Part shown: one piece after another, positions 58,801 through 64,000 of the stretch
Position numbering within the stretch: position 1 is the stretch's first letter
Layout of the letters: every line of letters starts with the position of its first letter
Assembly: GCA_034687125.1 (NCBI GenBank)
Contig: JAQGBZ010000070.1
Location: 1 to 64,000, forward strand
Direction of reading: 5' to 3'
Source of the DNA: Neelides folsomi
Taxonomy: Eukaryota; Arthropoda; Collembola; Neelipleona; Neelidae
Length of the DNA stretch: 64,000 bases
Notes under the pieces: generated by a model
Seen by the model: the letters and a program-made list of their open reading frames with translations, nothing else
The model's database searches: none
What the model was told of the DNA's origin: nothing
Made by a program: the position numbers and the translations under genes

Positions 58801-61800
58801 CACCGTCTCCCAGCTCACACCCAAGCGGAGCTCCACTTAGCCTATTCGGTTTTTTGTGGGATCGTCTAAAACCCCTTTATACCGTGGCGGAGCCTCATTG
58901 CATATCAATTTAATCGGAACAAAAAACGCAGAGTGACAGGAGACGGAAACTCGGGGAGCTGAGAGGGTTATAATATGGCGCATGGCTTCCACACACATAT
59001 CACTTTCGTCTCTCCGATCTTCATTCCATTTACATATAGGGGATGATCATATAGACTACGGTAGTTTATGTAATGGGCCCAAGCCGCAGTCTCTTTTATC
59101 TTGATAAGGAAAGGCTTTGCGGTTTTCTGTAGGCGGAGCCGCGGCTCAGCTTGCGCCACTAAAGGTGTCGCTTATGCAAAGGCCCGTAGGATTTACATAT
59201 CGATTCCCCACTTTAAACTTCTCGCATTGGCGCAGAGAGAATAGGCCGTCTATGAAGCGGTTCGATCACTCCTCGTTTCATTGATCCACCAAATGGAGAT
59301 GATTAGCATAGGGAAAACTGGCTCCTCACACACGTGCCCACCTCATCCCAATCCATCCTTCAACTGGAAGGCCCAATTAAGTTCCTATCAAGCCTCCTAA
59401 CAAGACAATCACCTCGGCAAAAGTTCCTAATCATTCCATCAGACTTGACCTTCCTCTCATCTCCCACTATTTACGACCCACCAAGAGGCTCCACGAGAGC
59501 CAGGAGTCTTCGCCCTTCAATTGTTCCGCTCGAAATTAATTTCTATCTCAACTACCGGCCCACTCCCTCTCTCCCGACTATCTCTTTATCTCCCTACATC
59601 CACTACGGCGTCTCTCTCTCCACATCCTACTCCCAATGGGTTTCCTCTCCACAGACAAATGCCCATCTGCATATCTCTATTACCTAATCTGATATGAATG
59701 CACTCGGAATTCCTATTAACTCATTCCGCCACTTTCTCCTCCACATCTCCTTTGTCTGCCTCTTTTAAGCACGCTAAGTGGAGATTTAAATGAAGATTTA
59801 TTTATCGTTTCAGGTATCATCGTCTCCGGCCTTATTTAAATTAATTCATTTCCTATTTTCATTTTCATCATCAGCATAAAAGCATGTTCTGGTATATTTG
59901 AATAAATCTCTGTTAGAAACCACTTCATCTCTTCGAAATGTAATTTCACATAAAGGCTTCATACATAATATGCCCATTAACTATTCTCAGACAGGATTAC
60001 CATTCATATCTTATCACAATAAATAAACTTGTAATAAAAATAATGATTGTTGCATCCTTAAGATTGCTCTATAGATTGATAACAATTTTAGGAATTCAAC
60101 TACTTATTTTTTATAATCTGATTCATCTTGTATTTATAGTTACAATTGCATACAAAAATCTTGCCCAAATTATTAATTTCCTTCCGGTTCCCCAATGTTC
60201 AACAACAAAATACCAATAGTGCATTATGTTCAAAGAAGATAACTTGTAGGTTCAACATTATTATCGACCGTTATTTTGTAATATTTGCTCAATTTTTATT
60301 TATTTAAATTTATTTAATCGTGCAACATTGTTTGGTAAATAATACATGAAATGGATATTAAATATGTAAAAAATAATGAAGAGTCTTCACTAACAATAAT
60401 AAGCGAGGATTTTTTACATTCTGTGAAACTTTGTTTAATGCCTAAGCATCCGGATTTTATATTCTTGCTTATTGTTAGAGAGAGAAACTGGAATTGTTCC
60501 GGACGAGAGGACGACGGTTGTCTTAGGGGAAATCCACTGCAGAGATTGTGCGTATTTTCATACAACGCCATGATTATGAGAATGAGAAGTGAATAAGACT
60601 TTTCTGCTGAGGCAAAATCGGAGTCTGGGAGAGAGGAAGGGGAGCCATAATCATTGATCATGGGGCCCACGATAGTTAGGTAATGCGAGAATCGGGATTA
60701 TGCATGGATCGGAAGAGACAGGGATCTGTAAATCATGCTGATGGAGGCTTCGATAAACGTCGTGCTTATGGAAATGATAATAATTTACTCTGGATAAGGA
60801 GAGCAATCATGAATCAAAGTAGGGAATCAGCAAAAAATGTGGGTTAATTATCCGAGGAAGCTCGTTTTCGCATGATTTTGACCTCCTACTGCTCGAAACA
60901 CGTCTTCTCATCAGAACTACACACAAAAGGGCGGAGAGACACCAAGAGCCCCTTTGCATTTCAAATTCGAATAAAAGCTCTGAGCATATGGGTATAATTT
61001 TCCGATTTTTCATTTTAGCCCTAAAGGGCTCAAAAAACAATCTGTCCGCTTGGCATGACGTCCCGAGTAGGAAAAATTTATAAAAATAGACGCGCCGAGG
61101 TTCCAGGCTTATAATTCCACCGCTTTGAATATTTAAATGTCTATCACTTCATTCAACACCCTTGAAGGCGGTCGGCCGCTGACTCACTTGGTCGTTCAAA
61201 AGGGATTCTTAACTACCAGAGGAGTATGCAAAGCGAAGAGTCTAGCTGAGACAGAAATCTAATTCCAACTGCCCCTTATTTATAATTCCATTATAATAAG
61301 ACTATGCATTCGAAATGCCTACTTAAAAGAGACTTATGAGTATTTGGTCTTGGAGGAATTATTGAGGGGCTCGCCAAGGTTCAACCTGTTCCCTTCCTCA
61401 TCCTTCACCCCATCGTCGTCCCTTATTAACATCTGGTGTTTTTGTGGAAAGTCTTTAAAAACTACAAAGCTATTATTACATGGCGGAAAATGCAGCTCCA
61501 CACATAGACATTATCGGCCGGTCCTGACGATGAGTAAACAAATCGCACGGAGAACCTTAATGATGACTCAAGAATTCGAAAAATGAGGAGAGAGGAAGGA
61601 GTCTAATTGAAAGCTAATGGAACAAGTCTCGTCTTTCACGGCGGAACAAGTAGTCCGCAGAGGAGCAGCTCTGGTATGTGTATCAAGCTAATCGACTTCG
61701 ATCCAAAATCACTCCTCACGCTCCCGACTACATACTCACCACTTAATAGTCTTATTATTTGCTCCTGGTCAGCTTCGAGACCGGTTGATGAGAATGTAAA

Positions 61801-64000
61801 AATAGGGAAACAAGAGCCGCATGGACTCAAGTGCATTCGAAATAAGGGTGGTGTGGTGGAGTTCCAAGGCAAGGAAACCAATCAATCACCGTGAATGTGA
61901 ATCACAGATGAGATTTCCGCTCTCGAGACGAAGAGAGGCGGACAAAGAGGGCAAACAGAGGCCGAGATAGAGTATGTATATGCCCTCAGTTCCATACTTG
62001 AATATATGTGTGTGTCTGCTCGGGAGAATAAATGAGAGTTTTTTCATAAAATGGGAAAAAAGATCAAAAGAGCCAGTGGAGCCAGGAAGGAGGATGAGAA
62101 GGGCCAGGCAGGGCGGTGAGTCTCGACAGAGGGATTGCTCCAAGGGGATGTTTGCTTTGAATATTCAACTCCTATTCCTTCCCACATACATATTCCATTT
62201 GCTCCAGAGTGGACTAAGAGCGAATCAGGATTAAAAGGGATGAAAGGAAAAAGGGAAATGAAAAAAAACTCGCCAAATCATCAAAAAACTAGCATAAGTA
62301 GTTGGAATAGTTCTTCTAACCTTTAGAAAGAATTTCTTGAAATAAGAGACGGTTGGTGAAAAGAGGGGAGCGGTCAAGTTTACTAAATCCTCAGATTAAA
62401 AAAATCACTTGCTGGAAAAAGATAAATATATAAAATGCGAAAATGCAATTTATAACTTGTTTAAATGCTGCTCATTCATTGTGAGTAAAGGGTTTGATTT
62501 TCAGTTAAATCTTGTTTTAACACGAATTTTTAATTGAATTGTGAGGGGGAATTGATTGAAAGGGAAACTTAACTACCTTTGAACAGCGATGTTATTATAA
62601 CTGAAAGTGAATCATTATCTTTCTTATTCTTCTTTGATTAAAGTCCCAACTTTATTCATCCATGACTGATAAAGCAATAAATAATAATTTCATTAGCTCG
62701 TGAGCTTCTGAGCACAATAAATAATTCATTCTGGATTCAAAAATCAATAAGCAATAAACAATAAGAGTAAACCCTGGAACTCATTACGCGGAATTTAAAT
62801 CAACGAGACTCCGGTTAATTTCAAATTGTTCAACCTTTGGTTATTGAAGATATTAAGAAGTTGAACAAAGAGATTCGTTGTCAGTTTTACAAAGATTTAT
62901 ATTTCAACTTGAAGAGAAGGAAAACTATTAAATATTCGAGGGCTCTTGAATGAAGAATCCCTCCATTCCATGGTTCATTCCCACATTTAAAGTAAACAGA
63001 AGATTGTGAAGCTTGTTTTGTTTGGTTGTTCGTCGCAGGAGGAAATTCCTTCATCCTCTCATCGCATTATAGGAGTAATCAGGAAAGGTATTTTGGGTAA
63101 ATTTCCTTTAGCTCTACTTTAACCTGTCAAGAAATGGAGTGATCGGTTCAGATGGAGATGTCTGAGAGAGATATTCTTTCCTTACATAACAAGTATCGGT
63201 ATTAAGTGGGAGAATTCCCTAAAGAAAGACAGAGGTAATTTGGGAGGAATGAATAAATTGGAGACGGTGGAGTTTTTCGTGGCAACTCTGGAAAGGTCTC
63301 TATCGGAGAGCAAGGTAGGGCCTTGTAGGGTGGGTCATGGCTATTATTTTCATTTTGAGTCAGAGGAAGGCGAGTCATGAGGACCATTGCGTTTAGAGAC
63401 AAGGGCTCAGTCAGGGTTCGGAAACTATACGAAGGGTGTGTGGGAGTAGGGACCACCAGCCCCTAAAAACCTGAATATTTGACGAGATTCATCCCCAAAA
63501 TGCGTTCCTTTTTCAATATGTACATTAACGAACCACCAAAATACTCTCTATGCATCTCGTCTATCCTCACAATATGACCGAATATTCATCATGGTGTTCT
63601 GCATAAGTGATATATGTAAGTACACATTCATCCCAACCTCCAAGATACAATACTTTATGGTTGTGGGGATAGGAAGTGGTGATAGTGGAGACCCGTATTT
63701 ATTTTCGTTATTCTCCCGAATTTTTCTCCTTCCCTTCCTCGATCCTTTTGGGAATTATTTAGAGTGAGGATTGTTCGTGAATGTTGAATAGCTTCCTCAT
63801 ATGAGAATCGCCCTTGTGTGTGGGAGAAATTTCCTCTATGTGCCTCATGTATGGCCGGCTCATTGAAAGCTATTCTTGTGAGAAATAATAGCCTTGCCTA
63901 ATCCATGCTCACTGCCCGACTCGCTAAAGAAAGAATGATTTGATGCATAATAGGGAATGCCGGTGACCAGAACCCTCACAGACAATGGAGGGTCAAGGGT

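Larger units (their letters stand above)
37112..64000. other. 27-kb non-coding domain upstream of the POU gene
   Basis: I found no exon with recognisable protein similarity on either strand over almost 27 kb. Open frames are more frequent only because the DNA is less AT-rich; the longest, 40651-41151, matches no family I know. GC content is visibly higher than left of 34.7 kb: a hand count of one 60-bp line at 53401 gave about 45 percent, against about 21 percent at 6001. I noticed no transposon ends or long inverted repeats. Pyrimidine-rich and purine-rich runs alternate. ATGCATGCA palindromes and octamer sites recur. It could be a cis-regulatory domain, a long 5' UTR intron of the POU gene, or both. 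Confidence 0.5.

Noticed and set aside
59334-59687. 117-codon Ser/Pro-rich open frame
   Set aside because: It shows low-complexity translated pyrimidine-rich DNA, no initiation or splice context and no family.

Overview
This is a eukaryotic nuclear genome window. Genes are split by short to very long introns with GT/AG borders, and there are no operons or bacterial-type signals. The gene content (an arthropod prohormone-4 neuropeptide precursor and a nubbin/Pdm-type POU gene), the very AT-rich background and the Tc1/mariner debris point to an arthropod. A copepod of the sea-louse type is my best guess, but the genus is inference only.

Layout. 1-1.5 kb: a minisatellite, then the last three coding exons of an unrecognised plus-strand gene. 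1.5-9 kb: AT-rich intergenic DNA with no gene seen. 9.0-18.8 kb, minus strand: a complete five-exon prohormone-4-like gene whose 6.9-kb fourth intron holds a palindromic MITE next to a truncated Tc1 element. 18.8-23.2 kb: intergenic, with a 1.27-kb degenerate Tc1/mariner element carrying 143-bp terminal inverted repeats. 23.2-25.1 kb, minus strand: a complete six-exon TFIIA large subunit. 27.4-30.9 kb, plus strand: twelve exons of a CCDC170 coiled-coil protein whose first exon(s) I could not find. 34.8-37.1 kb, minus strand: a five-exon POU class 2 (nubbin/Pdm/Oct-like) transcription factor. 37.1-64 kb: about 27 kb upstream of the POU gene with no supportable coding exon.

TFIIA and CCDC170 are divergent neighbours; CCDC170 and the POU gene are convergent. 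The genes are functionally unrelated: a secreted peptide precursor, a general transcription factor, a microtubule/Golgi or ciliary coiled-coil protein and a developmental regulator. Base composition changes sharply near 34.7 kb. DNA to the left is strongly AT-rich; DNA from the POU gene rightward is clearly GC-richer, has no recognisable transposon, and carries repeated ATGCATGCA palindromes plus octamer-like sites. This is the most interesting non-coding signal here and fits a cis-regulatory domain, or a long 5' intron, of the POU gene.

All exon coordinates were read by eye from splice consensus and frame continuity. In every multi-exon gene the phases add up exactly. I saw no convincing tRNA, rRNA, microRNA or CRISPR feature.
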